64,000 nucleotides of DNA from Oscarella lobularis. Lineage: Eukaryota; Porifera; Homoscleromorpha; Homosclerophorida; Oscarellidae. The position numbers and the translations under genes are program-made. Of the stretch, positions 39,742-49,755 are shown piece by piece. The first letter of the stretch is position 1. Every line of letters begins with the position of its first letter. The stretch spans positions 1,426,001-1,490,000 of the forward strand of contig NC_089178.1 of NCBI RefSeq assembly GCF_947507565.1. Reading direction: 5' to 3'. Below the pieces are notes generated by a model that had not been told where the DNA came from, did not search any database, and saw only the letters and a program-made list of their open reading frames with translations.

Positions 39742-40588
39742 GGACCACGGATACTGGAGGAGAGGGATAGGAAACGCACGCAAGGTACTGTACATTGTGA
39801 CGCAACATGCGTGTCACGGGCACGCCCCCGCACCCGTTTGTGACCTCGCTCAAATAATACCCGATTTCTCCAAATCCGAAAGCTCTCTAGCCTTCGAATT
39901 AACTTGGCAAGGTTACGAAATGCCGTAGTAATGCCTCCGATTGTCGTTTTTTGCAGTCAATGCTTGCCTTAAGGTGATTTCAGCCCGTTTCTTTCCAGAA
40001 CGCGATCAACGTGACTTTGTGCTTTTGTCATGACCATTCTACAGATTTTCAGAACCCCAAAGTACATTCAAATTGTAGACTATAGACGTCAAAGTGCAAC
40101 TGTCTCACCCAAGATTATCTGCGATTCCCTATCATCAAAAGCGAGACGGTTTTGTAGCACGCTCCACTCTTAGCAGGTCATAAAATCGTCTCCTTTTTGG
40201 CTATTGGAAATCACAGATGATCTTGGGTAAGACAGTTGCACTTCGACGTTTATAGTCTACGATTTGAATGTACGTTGGGTTTCTAAAAGCCTGTAAAACG
40301 GTCGTGAAAAATGCACAAAGTGACGTTGATTACGTGCTGAAAAGAAACGGGCTGAAATCTTCTTTAGGAAAGCATCGCTTGCTTAAAACCACTATCGGTA
40401 GCATTACTTAGGCATTTCCCAACCTTCTCAAGCTGCCTTAACGGCTGAATAGCTTTCGGTTTTGGAGAAATCGGACGTTAATTGAGCGAAGTCACAAATA
40501 GATGAGGAGGCGTGGCCGTGACACGCATATTGCGTCACAATGTATTGCGTTTCCTATCCCTCTCCTAGATCTAGTATCCGTGGTAGGA
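39742..40588. repeat. Large foldback element 3
   Basis: Arms about 39742-40160 and 40173-40588 with a loop of about 12 bp (GCTCCACTCTTA). Matches include CCACGGATACT with AGTATCCGTGG at the ends, GAGAGGGATAGGAAACGCA, TGTGACGCAA(C/T)ATGCGTGTCACGG, GATTTCAGCCCGTTTCTTT, and TAGACTATA(G/A)ACGTC with its complement. By eye about 80-85% identical, so older than foldback 1. Confidence 0.88.
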
Positions 40589-40879
40589 CACACGTGTGCA
40601 TGAGGGGTGGTCCTCCCCCTCGGCGGCGTCTTCCCATACTTCCGCGTCGTGTTCTCCTAAAATAAGTTAATTTCACAAATAAAATTTAGAGAAATAACAC
40701 TTACGAAGGTTCGCGCCTTTCCATGAGTGAATGAAATGTAACCTTTTCATTGTGACGTAGTAAGGGAAATTCCCTCTAATACGGGGTCTGTCTTTTCTAG
40801 AACTATCTCTACTGTACGGATAGCGAGCAGGGACAGGCGGAAAGGTACGTACGAGGTGTTCGGGGACCACATGACGACT
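40589..40879. other. Short stretch, possible extra exon of the topoisomerase fragment
   Basis: On the minus strand a TTTTAG acceptor at about 40660 is followed by an acidic reading (EHDAEVWEDAAEGED) that would suit the variable acidic region of topoisomerase II. Too short to be sure. Confidence 0.3.
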
Positions 40880-41705
40880 TCAAAACAGTAGTCATTATCT
40901 AGTTTTATAACTCCTTTCCATGGATGCAAATCTGTGATTGGTTCTGTCTTCCGTCTCGATATCAGAGTCGAACGACAAGGCCGGCTTCTCTTTCCACGCT
41001 TTGGATCAGACGCCGGCGTAGCCTCGTGCACAGCAAAGCAATGGTCTCCTTTTCCTTATTTTCTAAGAAAAAATTTCATTGATACTCGGGTACTTCTGCT
41101 ATATCTTCCGTACCAACGGTGATTGTCTTTTCGCAAATCTCGACGATGAATCGAACTTGATTGCTCAGTTTTTCGGCCTCCGCCTTCAGGTGGCCTTCAA
41201 GCCACTTTTTTCTCATTTCATATTGGTTCAGACGCAAGGCAAAGTACTCCTTCAGGATTTCAATCTCACTGGCGTACTTCTTCAAACAGCCATTGCTATT
41301 AAGCAAAACCTAAAAAAATTAATTGAATTACTTAATCACATTAAATTCTTACGAGATTGCTCGTCGCCATTAATGACTCCAGTTTGAACTTCTTGCGGAG
41401 CCCCTCCTCACAAGCATCCATGTCCGCCTTGGTCATCGCGATTCACGACAAAACGAACAGATGTATCGGTATGATACTCAGTATAATCACTATAAGAAAG
41501 CATATAGAGTAAAAATTCCAGTTGCGCTCTTGCTCACGTAATACGCGGGTCGGAGATTTTGCTGTCCAGCATGTTTTCTAGCACTTTCTCCTTATACTTC
41601 TGCGTCCAGGTTCTCACGGGAAGTTCTGTGATTTGCAAATGTGTTTCGTCGCTTCGAGCGATCCTTCCAAAACTCAGGAACTTGTGTCCGTCGACTGGAA
41701 AAATA
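40880..41705 (-). pseudogene. TOP2: DNA topoisomerase II fragment with introns
   Basis: Four exon-like blocks match the eukaryotic type IIA topoisomerase region after the catalytic domain. They are FPVDGHKFLSFGRIARSDET and LPVRTWTQKYKEKVLENML (about 41695-41545); then DYTEYHTDTSVRFVV and MDACEEGLRKKFKLES (about 41490-41360) after a TTATAG acceptor; then GCLKKYASEIEILKEYFALR, KKWLEGHLKAEAEKLSNQVR (41322-41110) after a TTTTTTTAG acceptor; and ARGYAGV-stop-SKAWKEK (about 41020). These span roughly 200 of the 1,400 or so residues of the enzyme. Introns are retained, so this is a genomic, not a retrotransposed, copy. There is a frame shift near 41445 and a stop in the last block. No ATPase, TOPRIM or active-site Tyr region is present. 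Most likely a captured or duplicated gene piece stranded among transposons. Confidence 0.85.
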
Positions 41706-41716
41706 TCGCCGGTGAA

Positions 41717-42025
41717 TTAGTTCGTAAATGCATTTCCACTAGAAGCCCTTGAACACGATGAACTGCCTTCAGCACTGGACGATTGATATTGAAGTATGAC
41801 GTCTTCATCGTCACTGTTGGGCGATGACTCCTTTGATGCCGAAGTGCCAATGAAAAGATTGGCGGCGTCGTTCACGTTGTTGTCGCAGGCTTCCAAAGAC
41901 CGCCTTGCATGTTCTCGGTTTTCGGGCGTGTCACCAAAAATAGAAACCAATCGGTCCACATTGGATGCTCGCAGAAATGAGACTGGCGGTTCGTTGTTTA
42001 CCGTCGAGCAAGAACACGACGACAT
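41717..42025 (-). CDS. UBA-like small protein (tentative)
   Basis: 102-aa frame. Residues about 20-62 (FLRASNVDRLVSIFGDTPEN, then ARRSLEACDNNVNDAANLFI) have the three-helix pattern and spacing of a UBA/TAP-C-type domain; the rest is Ser/Glu-rich. Its ATG (42025-42023) overlaps the ATG (42024-42026) of the plus-strand transposase frame, head to head. One of the two may be a shadow. The transposase reading is the stronger, but the UBA pattern is better than expected by chance. Confidence 0.35.
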   Translation of the reverse strand: MSSCSCSTVNNEPPVSFLRASNVDRLVSIFGDTPENREHARRSLEACDNNVNDAANLFIGTSASKESSPNSDDEDVILQYQSSSAEGSSSCSRASSGNAFTN

Positions 42026-42781
42026 GCCGGGACGTCCGCGCTATGCTATTCAAGAAGATCAGCTGCTCCTACGAGAGATTGGATTTTGATGGACAGATAT
42101 TGCTCGATTAATCGGAGTTTCCGTTCGAACAATTTTTAACCGGCGAATTGCTTTTGATATGCCGACAGGAGACGAAGCGTATTCTCCAATGAGTGACCAA
42201 GAACTTGACTAGAAAACATTGACGTTGCTCGTTACATGCTGGCTGTTCGCGGAACGGGAAGAGGAAGTATGCTAACAGGACGTTCTGTCCACATTCAGAG
42301 AATTGAGAGGCTATGGAGAGATGTGAATGTTACCGTTGTTAACATGTTTAAAGACATCTTTCTGATGATGGAGACCGAAGGAATGATCGACAGATACAGC
42401 GAGTTGGATTTGTTTTGCTTACAGTACGTCTTCCTGCCTCGTATTAATCGCGCACTTACTACGTTTGCAAATCAATGGAATAATCACCCCATAAGAACAG
42501 AAAGACATCGTACTCCGAGAATGCTGTTTCTTACATGCCTGCAATACATGATTGAACATGATGCAGCAATTGATTTCGGAGCTGAAATGGAAGACGAAGA
42601 ACTGGTTGCTCCTGTTGCTGTAAATGATGGTGTAATCGAAATTCCACCCTCTGAAATAATTTTAAGTCAACAACACAGTGATACACTTACGCAGAGAATA
42701 GACCCCTTGTCTGACGATTTTATGCTCGGAATAGCTTTGTTTCAGAGAACGAAAGATTTAGTTATGACTTTCTATAATTAA
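42024..42781 (+). pseudogene. Integrase-like (rva_4-type) transposase with catalytic region deleted
   Basis: The start MPGRPRYAIQEDQLLLREIG is followed, after a TGA at 42088, by SWTDIARLIGVSVRTIFNRR, an HTH, and by AYSPMSDQELD. The next readable text is DVARYMLAVRGTGRGSMLTG with RSVHIQRIERLWRDVNVTVV, the distal end of the integrase-like core, running to 42781 (HPIRTERHRTPRMLF). In full-length relatives these two blocks are separated by 150 or so residues with the first catalytic acids; here they are joined near 42190-42230, so the catalytic part is deleted. Proteins of this type are common in cnidarians, molluscs and fish. The distal 180-codon frame is intact. Confidence 0.7.
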
Positions 42782-42824
42782 ATAAATGATCGGTACCTTT
42801 CTACATAACGTGCAATATACATGT

Positions 42825-43060
42825 ATATATATATATATAGTGTATATATATTGCGTGCATTTTATATAAATGCAGTGACGTCACTGCATATATGTCAACG
42901 TGGGTTTACTATATATGCTGTGACGTCACTGTATATATGTGTCAACGTGGGTCACTCATATATATGCAGTGACGTCACTGCATATATATATCAACGTGGG
43001 TTCACTTTCATATATATGCAGTGACGTCACTGCATATATGTGTCCAGAGCCGTATATAGA
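42825..43060. repeat. Satellite with TGACGTCA palindromes
   Basis: Four tandem units of about 50-58 bp, each with ATGCAGTGACGTCACTGCAT (or a one-base variant) followed by ATATATGTGTCAACGTGGGT. The palindrome contains the consensus CRE TGACGTCA. A TATATA run precedes it. Antisense and sense frames over it are repeats, not genes. Confidence 0.9.
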
Positions 43061-43442
43061 GAGAGCAGTGACAACCCCGGACATGGACGCCATTTTGTGT
43101 CCAACTCTCCTAGCAAGAACGCAACGTATATATTCTTCTAAGTGAATCTATACTTAGTTTACAGACAAAAAGTCCCTAAATTAGTTTGCTCTACTGTCCT
43201 CCGTAGTTTCACTCCGCACTGTGCCTTCGTTTGAGACTAACCGTCATGCACATTTCTGCCCGATGGATCCTACCCGGCCTCCAACACCTTTTTTTCTACA
43301 AACGGGCTTAAAAATCGCTTATAAATGCTATTTAATGCCTAGTTTAAACGGTCGAAAATGATTGTAATGTTTTTTGTTACTATAAAAGCAGGATTTAGTA
43401 TTCAAACTAGCGTGCGCTACTCAACAATACGTTTGGTTTCAG
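43061..43442. other. No gene recognised
   Basis: Unremarkable sequence ending in GTTTCAG, the putative target duplication of the next element. Confidence 0.5.
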
Positions 43443-44666
43443 CATAGATATAAAAATAGAGGGATTGGCAACTCCCCCTTTACGCGTGATCAATAGCTGG
43501 CCCTAGGGTAGTTACGTTTTTTCCCGGATGCGCTCGAATCTTGCTTACCGAAACACAAGCTAAGAGTCTCCCGGAGTTCTCCCTACGATTCGAAGTGATA
43601 ATTCGAAAGGTCAGAAGCTCCATAGTACACTGCGGGAATTCGTACGGCTATGTATGGCGCCGATATGGACAAATTGCACCTCGCCCAACTGCGGACAGGT
43701 TGGGGAAGTAACGCTCGTTCGCGCTATGCTCGTACGCTCATAATTAGGCTTGCCAGTTGTCCTGGCGTGGAATAGGCGTTCTGTAGAGGCCGCTAAACCT
43801 TTCCTTTAGACACAGCGGCCGTTTTTCGTCATTTGTAGTGACTCAACTGCGGATAGGTTGGCTCATTGCCCGTGCGTTTGGCTTCTCTTCACTGTCGATT
43901 ATCATAAAGAAGAGTCATTTCTGCGTGGAACTGGCATAAGCAGTTGTTCTCTCTGCCTGTCTTTACTCTCAGGCTGACCCTTTCTAGTGACCTCTAACTG
44001 GCACGTGACTTATGGCGCTAAACTTCTTTTGCTTAAATGTTTTTTGGCGTAATTACTTTTTATTTTGTCCCTAGAATGCCTTTGAGGAAGAAAAATCGCT
44101 TCACTCGGAAAAAATACAGCAGACATCGCCCTCGTTCGTCAGCTCAGGCTGCAACTATCGAATCGTCTGGAAATCAGTCGACTGAAAGTGGTACCTTTTC
44201 GAAGAGACGTGCGTTCTTCGTATCTGAATTATTTGCGCGCATTTAGACACAACGCTCGATTTTGAAGAGGAAATGGTACGGTGGAGCGTGCAACAGGCGG
44301 AACGACTTCCAGAGTTGAGGAAGCACGTCGATTCGAAGTGCCATGAAAGCTTCAAGGCACTTTTCGCGATCGGAAGGTCTCCAAGGACGGGAAGAGAGAA
44401 CAGGAAAGCAGTCCTGGACGTTTTTGGTGAGCTCTTCGCCAAATTTTAGAAGACGATGACGAAATTCGTCTTGGAGAAGCGTTCCGGCGTCTTTCTTCAG
44501 CTTTTCGTATCGATGGGATACGGCAGAAGTGACGTTGGACTGCAGCGTAGCTTCAAGAGCGCGTACAAGAGCGGACATGATGGTGAATGGGAACGTAACT
44601 ACCCTAGGACCACGTAAATCACGTGATAAGGAGGGAGTTGCCAATCCCTCTATTTTTATATCTATG
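43443..44666. mobile_element. TIR transposon of an unrecognised family (copy 2, complete ends)
   Basis: The left end CATAGATATAAAAATAGAGG with GATTGGCAACTCCC and the right end in reverse complement are the same for about 35 bp. Similarity continues to the shared CCTAGGGTAGTTACGT about 75 bp in. The element is flanked on both sides by GTTTCAG (43436-43442 and 44667-44673), a 7-bp target duplication (8 bp if one terminal base is assigned to the flank). Ends in CA...TG. Interior 1.1 kb, with one recognisable minus-strand exon next to the right end. Confidence 0.85.
44243..44578 (-). CDS. First exon of the unrecognised TIR transposon protein
   Basis: From the ATG at 44578: MSALVRALEATLQSNVTSAV, then SHRYEKLKKDAGTLLQDEFR, a CF pair, and AFMALRIDVLPQLWKSFRLL. 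It shares with the 7.0-7.5 kb frame the sequence of landmarks RAL/RAA, RYE-x-(L/M)-K, CF, LP(Q/E)LW at equal spacing, about 95 residues in all. A GTACC after LLHAPP (about 44282) may be a splice donor, the sequence after which is not conserved. The start is 88 bp from the right terminus. I know no domain name for this; it is predicted helical and moderately charged. The remaining interior has no matching transposase exon, so the element is probably internally deleted. Confidence 0.6.
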   Translation of the reverse strand: MSALVRALEATLQSNVTSAVSHRYEKLKKDAGTLLQDEFRHRLLKFGEELTKNVQDCFPVLSSRPWRPSDREKCLEAFMALRIDVLPQLWKSFRLLHAPPYHFLFKIERCV

Positions 44667-44673
44667 GTTTCAG

Positions 44674-45855
44674 GGTAAGTCGCGAACGCGCGTTAGTGCC
44701 ACACCCAAATCTTAGAATCGCGTTTTCTTCATCTTTATAAGGATAAATTTGGGAACAGCTATGGCGGTAAGTTTCTCTGTTAGTACCAAGTAGGCCTTGC
44801 GTGGTTACGTTCTTCTGACGCATCGCTTCTCCGGTATCCTGACTTGTCACTTGTCGGCGCGCTGCACATACGATTTTCATACCATTACTTTCCATCATTT
44901 AGTATATTTTGCATGTTCATGGTTTACTGAAAGTGATCCTTATCGATTTGATTCGCCTATGTTCAATGATGACTCTGTTCCCATTCTGTGGTCATGGTCG
45001 ATTGCTGACCAAGGTCTCCTTCAACGTACCTCAAGCATTGCTCAACCCTGTCCGACCGATCTCAGCCATCCTCTTGAGTCTTCGTCCAATGATTCCAGTA
45101 GAGCAGTGTCACCTCAAGCTGAACAGACTGAATCATCATGTCTTTTCAAATGCCTTGGTACAACGAAAGAGGAGTCTTACCAACGTTCCCTTCAAAAGGC
45201 CAGGGGACAAGATGATTGCAAATGAGGTGGTCCCTGTACGGCTCCTTGAATTTTCAGCATTCAACGTAATGTAGTGTTGTAATTGCTCTCTTCACCTGAA
45301 CGACTTTCTCCCGGACAAAACTTGCCGTACTCTTCTGCGACAGCTTTCCAGACAGGAAGCCACACGGAGGGGCTCATTACCGAAATGACGGAAACGAGAT
45401 GAATGTCTTCCGCCTCCGACCAATGACTGCCACCGCTTGCAAACAGTGTCTTCCTAGATCAAGGCTCGACGTCTTTGCCGCTTGAGCATTTCAGTTTGGA
45501 AGGCTGAGTCGGTGAAGTACCCGTGCAGCGGTCGCGTGTGCGTTTGGAGGAGTCGATGTCATATCTGAATAAATAAGCGACGCAAAGAGTGAGGCACTTC
45601 CGCCTCACTTTCGTCTGTTACGAGTGAGTTACCGCAAAAAGACTGATAGGTTCGACTGAATTTTGAGGAGTGAGAGTCGATCGAATAGCGGAAGTCAAAT
45701 ATCGTCGAAACAACGTCTAAGAAATGTGAAAATCACTCCATGGTCGTTCTATTGACAATAAAAACATGCTGCGTACAAAATGAGTGGAAAAAACCCCTAG
45801 GAATGCGTATTTCGGCGATGTCTGGCGAGTGGTAGCGCGCGTTCGCGACTTATCC
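44674..45855. mobile_element. Second TIR element, adjoining
   Basis: GGTAAGTCGCGAACGCGCGTTAG at 44674 is the inverse of CTACCGCGCG-type right end (GCGCGCGTTCGCGACTTATCC, about 45835-45855). The two ends bracket 1.18 kb. The previous element inserted exactly at its left border or very close to it. No target duplication could be assigned. Confidence 0.6.
44900..45275 (+). pseudogene. Transposon-borne protein fragment with HIRAN-like end
   Basis: Plus-strand frames read FNDDSVPILWSWSIADQ, then CLFKCLGTTKEESYQRSLQK and, one frame over, MIANEVVPVRLLEF. The pattern F-x-C-x-G-x(5-6)-YQ-x2-L followed by VPVRL resembles the C-terminal block of proteins in several invertebrate DNA transposons and, more loosely, a HIRAN fold. 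At least one shift; family uncertain. Confidence 0.35.
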
Positions 45856-45949
45856 CCCTGGTTTGGTTTGGTGATTGTTGATTTGGAACGGCGTCATTTC
45901 AAACACTTGGCAAAGCTCCTCATTGCCAACAATTTTGAATAGGTAATGC
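45276..45949. other. No gene recognised
   Basis: Right part of the second TIR element and a short flank. No motif found other than the terminal repeat. Confidence 0.5.
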
Positions 45950-48062
45950 TAGCATCGCCGAATCCCAACGGTGCGGGGTTAGCCCCATATCAAACGCAGC
46001 TGACGCAGGATTACCGGTGTAGTCGGCGATCCGCCGCCGGTCGTCCTTGCTCTTGTTTAATTCCGTTTATGCTTTGGAAGAGACGCCGCTAATGGATCGC
46101 CTGAGCCGGTCGCGATCTGCGCGCTGCACACCGCTGCCAGGTAGGATTCTATTGTTGCATAGCGTTATTCCTCTCTTGCTAGGGCTGCACAATATGTACA
46201 TGCACAGCGCGCGTTCTGACGCCGGAAGGCCTTGCAATCCTACCTGCTCCCACAATCGTCCGAAACGACGCCGACCGGAGGCGTACGCCCGTCGGGTGGA
46301 ATCGGCGTCACCTTGCGAAGTGTAGCGCGAAAGAGCTCCTTCCACTGCGGCACGCTTCAGCACAACCCCAGGGGTTGCAGCAGTTCTAACAGCTCCCCGG
46401 GTTGGTTCGGGATTGAGCTGCGGAAACGAGGCTTTTTTAGTACAGTCAGCGGCACATTTCACGACAGCCCGTCGGCGAGGGAATTTAGCTTTCCCGAGAT
46501 GCCGCGCTCTCCAGACAAATCCGAAGTGCCCCGCAAAAACTGAAGTGTGCGTAGGAGCGAAATGATTGACGCGTCTTTGCTCGAACCCGAACGCACCCAC
46601 CACAACCGTGTGTCCGCCACTTTATGGTCGCTTGCTCCGCAATTCCTGCATGCCAGCCCCTCCGGGGCGATGACAAAGGACGTGAAAATTTTGGTGTCTT
46701 TCTTCGTCCACGACAGATGCGGTTCCGCCTCAGCCTTCTGGCGGAAGAACTTATCATAGCTAAGCCAACCGCCCGGCCTTGACGTTTCAGCCATGCGAAC
46801 GATCAGCCTGATGTATCCCAACATGTCGCTCGCTCGGCTCGCGCGCTGGGCTACGTCGACCATGGAAATGCCGCGAACGCCTGGATCCATTGCAACACCG
46901 AGGCGATGCGCCGCAGAGGCGCCCTCAACCCAGAGCCGGGGGCGAGCCACCTCTCCCGCTTGCCCTCAAGCCGCAGCAGCTCCGCATTATCCGGCAGCAA
47001 TTCCGCTAGGTCTACGTACTCGCGAGCTGCAATTTTTGCCACCACGCGTCCCGGAACCACTTCCAGTAACAACCCGAGCGAGAACGGTGGCGCTGCGCGG
47101 CGAGGCTTCTTAGCCAGCGGCATAAACGCTTCAAGCCACAAGGTTTCCTCCCAAGTGGCTCCGGCTGCTCTATCGGCTGCGTCGGAGGTGCCGCTTGCTC
47201 GATGCGAAGACCTTGGAGGAGACCCGGCGGTGGTACTCCCCCAGCCGCTACTGCGGTGGTGGCAGCGTCCCGTCCTGGCGCTGCTGCTGCTGTAGTTGCT
47301 GCTGCGGGGGTTGCTGCAGCAGACCCTGACGTTGCTGTTGAGGATTCTGCTGCGCCTGTTGCCGCAGTTGCTGTTGCTGCGGTTGCTGCGGCTAATTCGG
47401 CCGCTGCTGCTGCGGCTGCTGCTGCCGCTGCCGTTGTTATTGCTGCTGCTGCTGCCACTGCTGACCAGGTTGGCTCGGCGGTGGACCCGGCAGAGAATCG
47501 AGGAAAGTGCCTGGAGAGGACCATGCTACTAGCGCATTTGTTTTGGCGTGGCAACGCTCAAACGCTCAACGGTACGCACGCCGCACCGCCACTTGAAACT
47601 GTCTGTGCGCTTATGGGACCTAACACTATCGTGGGGTGTTAACTTTCAAAGTTAGCGAAACGACCTGATCGCCAGCCGCGTGGAGCAGAGAAAACAGCGA
47701 AGCTGGGTCACGCCGACGTACCTCGATCGTTCCCCACCGCGCTCGCCGCCCAGTCTACCTGCCGCATTGTGTCGATAGTTTGGTGGACGACGGCGGCCGC
47801 GAGTTCGCTCATGTCGAAGGGAACCGCGTTCAGCGGCCCCTGCGGAATTGCCTGCTGAAGCGCTTGGCCGTCCGGCGGCGGAGGACGAGCTTGCTGTTTC
47901 TGATCGGGAAGATGTTGAGGGCGGCTGAGGCTGTGGACGTTGATCGAGTTGCTGTTCTCCTTCAGCTTGGTCCTGTTGACCTTGATCTGCCATGACGTAC
48001 GAAGAAACGAAAAGAAACTGACTCGCGCAAAAACTGAAGGCTTCTTCGCATGTTGCGCGCAA
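45950..48062 (-). mobile_element. DIRS copy 2: Gag fused to RNase H and recombinase remnants, RT deleted
   Basis: Minus strand. The Gag-like start MADQGQQDQAEGEQQLDQRP (about 47990) is followed by a CAG-rich tract (47480-47250) that reads as poly-Gln with three stops or, one frame over, as open poly-Ala. Next come LLLEVVPGRVVAKIAAREYV and DLAELLPDNAELL (about 47070-46970), the gag middle ending in a knuckle CRNCGASDHKVAD (46655-46620). Directly after this, the RNase H tail appears (LLRTLQFLRG, GKLNSLADGLS, about 46545-46460), then the recombinase N-terminal domain (YTSQGDADSTRRAYASGRRR, about 46300). RT and most of RNase H are missing and the recombinase lacks its catalytic end. A non-autonomous derivative. 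Confidence 0.85.
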
Positions 48063-49512
48063 TGACGGCGACTGACGGGAGCCCGCCGCACGCGCCTATT
48101 TTACTCTGTTGTTGCGGTAAATATCTACCGCGTTTAACCTAATTATTAAACCTCCCGGCAACTCGCGCTATCACGTGACATTTCTCTAACGCCAGGTTTG
48201 AAGTCGGATACGTGCATTGCTAGTGGCCATAAGAAAATCGACAATTAATATTTTTGAACTTTTTGCTGCCTGTGGTGGGAAAACGTTCCTTGTGTAATGT
48301 GAAACCTCAACGGAACTGTAAAATTTACTAGCTCGTTTTCGATCGCCACAGGTTAGGCGAACTTTTGCCTTCTCCCACCCCTATGTAAATGCGAATAGAA
48401 GTTTTTGATGGTGGAATAAACGGCGCAAGGCATATACTGTACCTGCAAAGAAGGAGTAGTCACGTGAGACCGTGACAAAAATGAGCTCTATTCTCTCTCT
48501 AAGGCAAGCCTATATCTTCATAATAGCCTCACGCACTACGTCTGAGATGATACTATCATTGGAGGGGTGCTGTTCTTGCAGGAGCCGCATCAAAAATCCG
48601 TCAGAGGGAGCAAACCTTTGGGAGTGCCATGCGAATGTCGTACAGTGACTGTCGACGCAATCTTCTTCTCTCCGGTCCTGCGAGTGCCAGCGAATACGAG
48701 ACTATTATACGTTCATTGAGCTACGTGCTAAACACGCCCATAACCGTAATGTGACTTTTCCCCTCGTAACGTAAGAGCAGCTTCCCTGGTCATACAGTAG
48801 GAATAAGCGAAGGCGCTGCAGCTATGCAAAGCGCCTCTTATTCACCTATCGAAAGGCTTCTAGGCTCATTGACGTGCGAGTGAGAGGGAGCAAAATTCGT
48901 TTGTCACGTGCGATCAAAACGAGCGTGCATGTATCCGGGATTCTCCGGCTTCAAACCTGGCGTCAAGGAAATGTCACGTGATATCAGGCAGAAAGAGATA
49001 TGCGTGTCTGTCAAGGGCTTGATTAGGTACTTCACGTTGCTCGAAAATTCTATCTGGGCGATGGCGGGCGTATTCATTTCTGCAGCAGTTGAGGCTACAC
49101 TAAGCAGTACAGCATGCGCGACTTCTTGACTCGGTGAATGACAAGTGCGGTATTTTGACTACGGTAAAGAGGCGCTTCGGTGAGTGTTTAGGCGGCGGCT
49201 GTGGGCCTCAGCCTAAACTCGCCAAGCTCACACGAGAAAAGGCGGTCGTAAATGTAGATCTCTAAATTGATACAGTCACGCCTCCCTACCGTCTACTAGA
49301 AAAAAACTGCACGCCTCATTCACACAGCAAGTCACGAATCATCCGGCTGTGCTTCTTGGCGTCGCTTCAAGTGCTGCGGCAACGGACACAACGCCATCAT
49401 CCCGTATAGAATTGATAAGGACGATCGAACAAACCGAAGTACCTAAATGGATGCAAGCCCTTACATATCTCTTATGTAGTGCACTTACACTTTTCCCAGG
49501 CTCCGGAAAAAA
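48063..49512. other. 1.4 kb without a recognised gene
   Basis: No conserved frame on either strand. CACGTGA words occur at about 48172, 48461, 48904 and 48975, more often than in neighbouring stretches; they resemble E-boxes but nothing ties them to a gene. Confidence 0.55.
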
Positions 49513-49755
49513 TCAGAACGGTAAACGCACATCGGAACGACCCTGAAATTTAAATACCCAAAAGGTATGTACGAAGTACATGACGCCATCCCAGCTAATC
49601 GCACCCGATCGAATTTCTGTAACGTCATATCCGTCCGGCTCTACAAAGTTTGCAATTTTCTCCGAAGCGAGTTTTGTGTTGATATCCACGCCGGGACCTC
49701 GGTCTGGTGACATCCCTTTGATGTCGCTGTGTTCCGCTGTCCCAATTATCGGGAG
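49513..49755 (-). pseudogene. Fragment of an unidentified, possibly YWTD-like, host gene
   Basis: The frame reads DRGPGVDINTKLASEKIANF, VEPDGYDVTEIRSGAISWDG with a pattern loosely like LDL-receptor class B (YWTD) propeller blades. A GTAC donor and TTTCAG acceptor could mark a 40-bp intron at about 49547-49586, and GTAAGT at about 49490 another donor. The upstream part is also present at 26.70-26.76 kb. On the other side of the MITE, the plus strand has LNGVDIYWTDAPIIDKA (about 50095-50145). Short and damaged; identification is weak. Confidence 0.3.

Noticed and set aside
39557-39853. 98-codon minus-strand frame starting MSEVTNGCGG
   Set aside because: Its first half lies in the left arm of foldback 3, its Thr-rich end in simple repeat; no domain.
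42821-43145. Tyr/Ile/Cys-rich frames (MYIYIYSVYILRAFYINAVT and similar)
   Set aside because: Translations of the TATATA and CRE satellite.
47012-47554. Long Ala-rich frame on the minus strand (and Leu/Ala-rich ones on the plus strand)
   Set aside because: It lies over a CAG/CTG repeat. The Gln-rich reading with three stops fits a decayed Gag better; the Ala frame is open only because GCA repeats have no stops.
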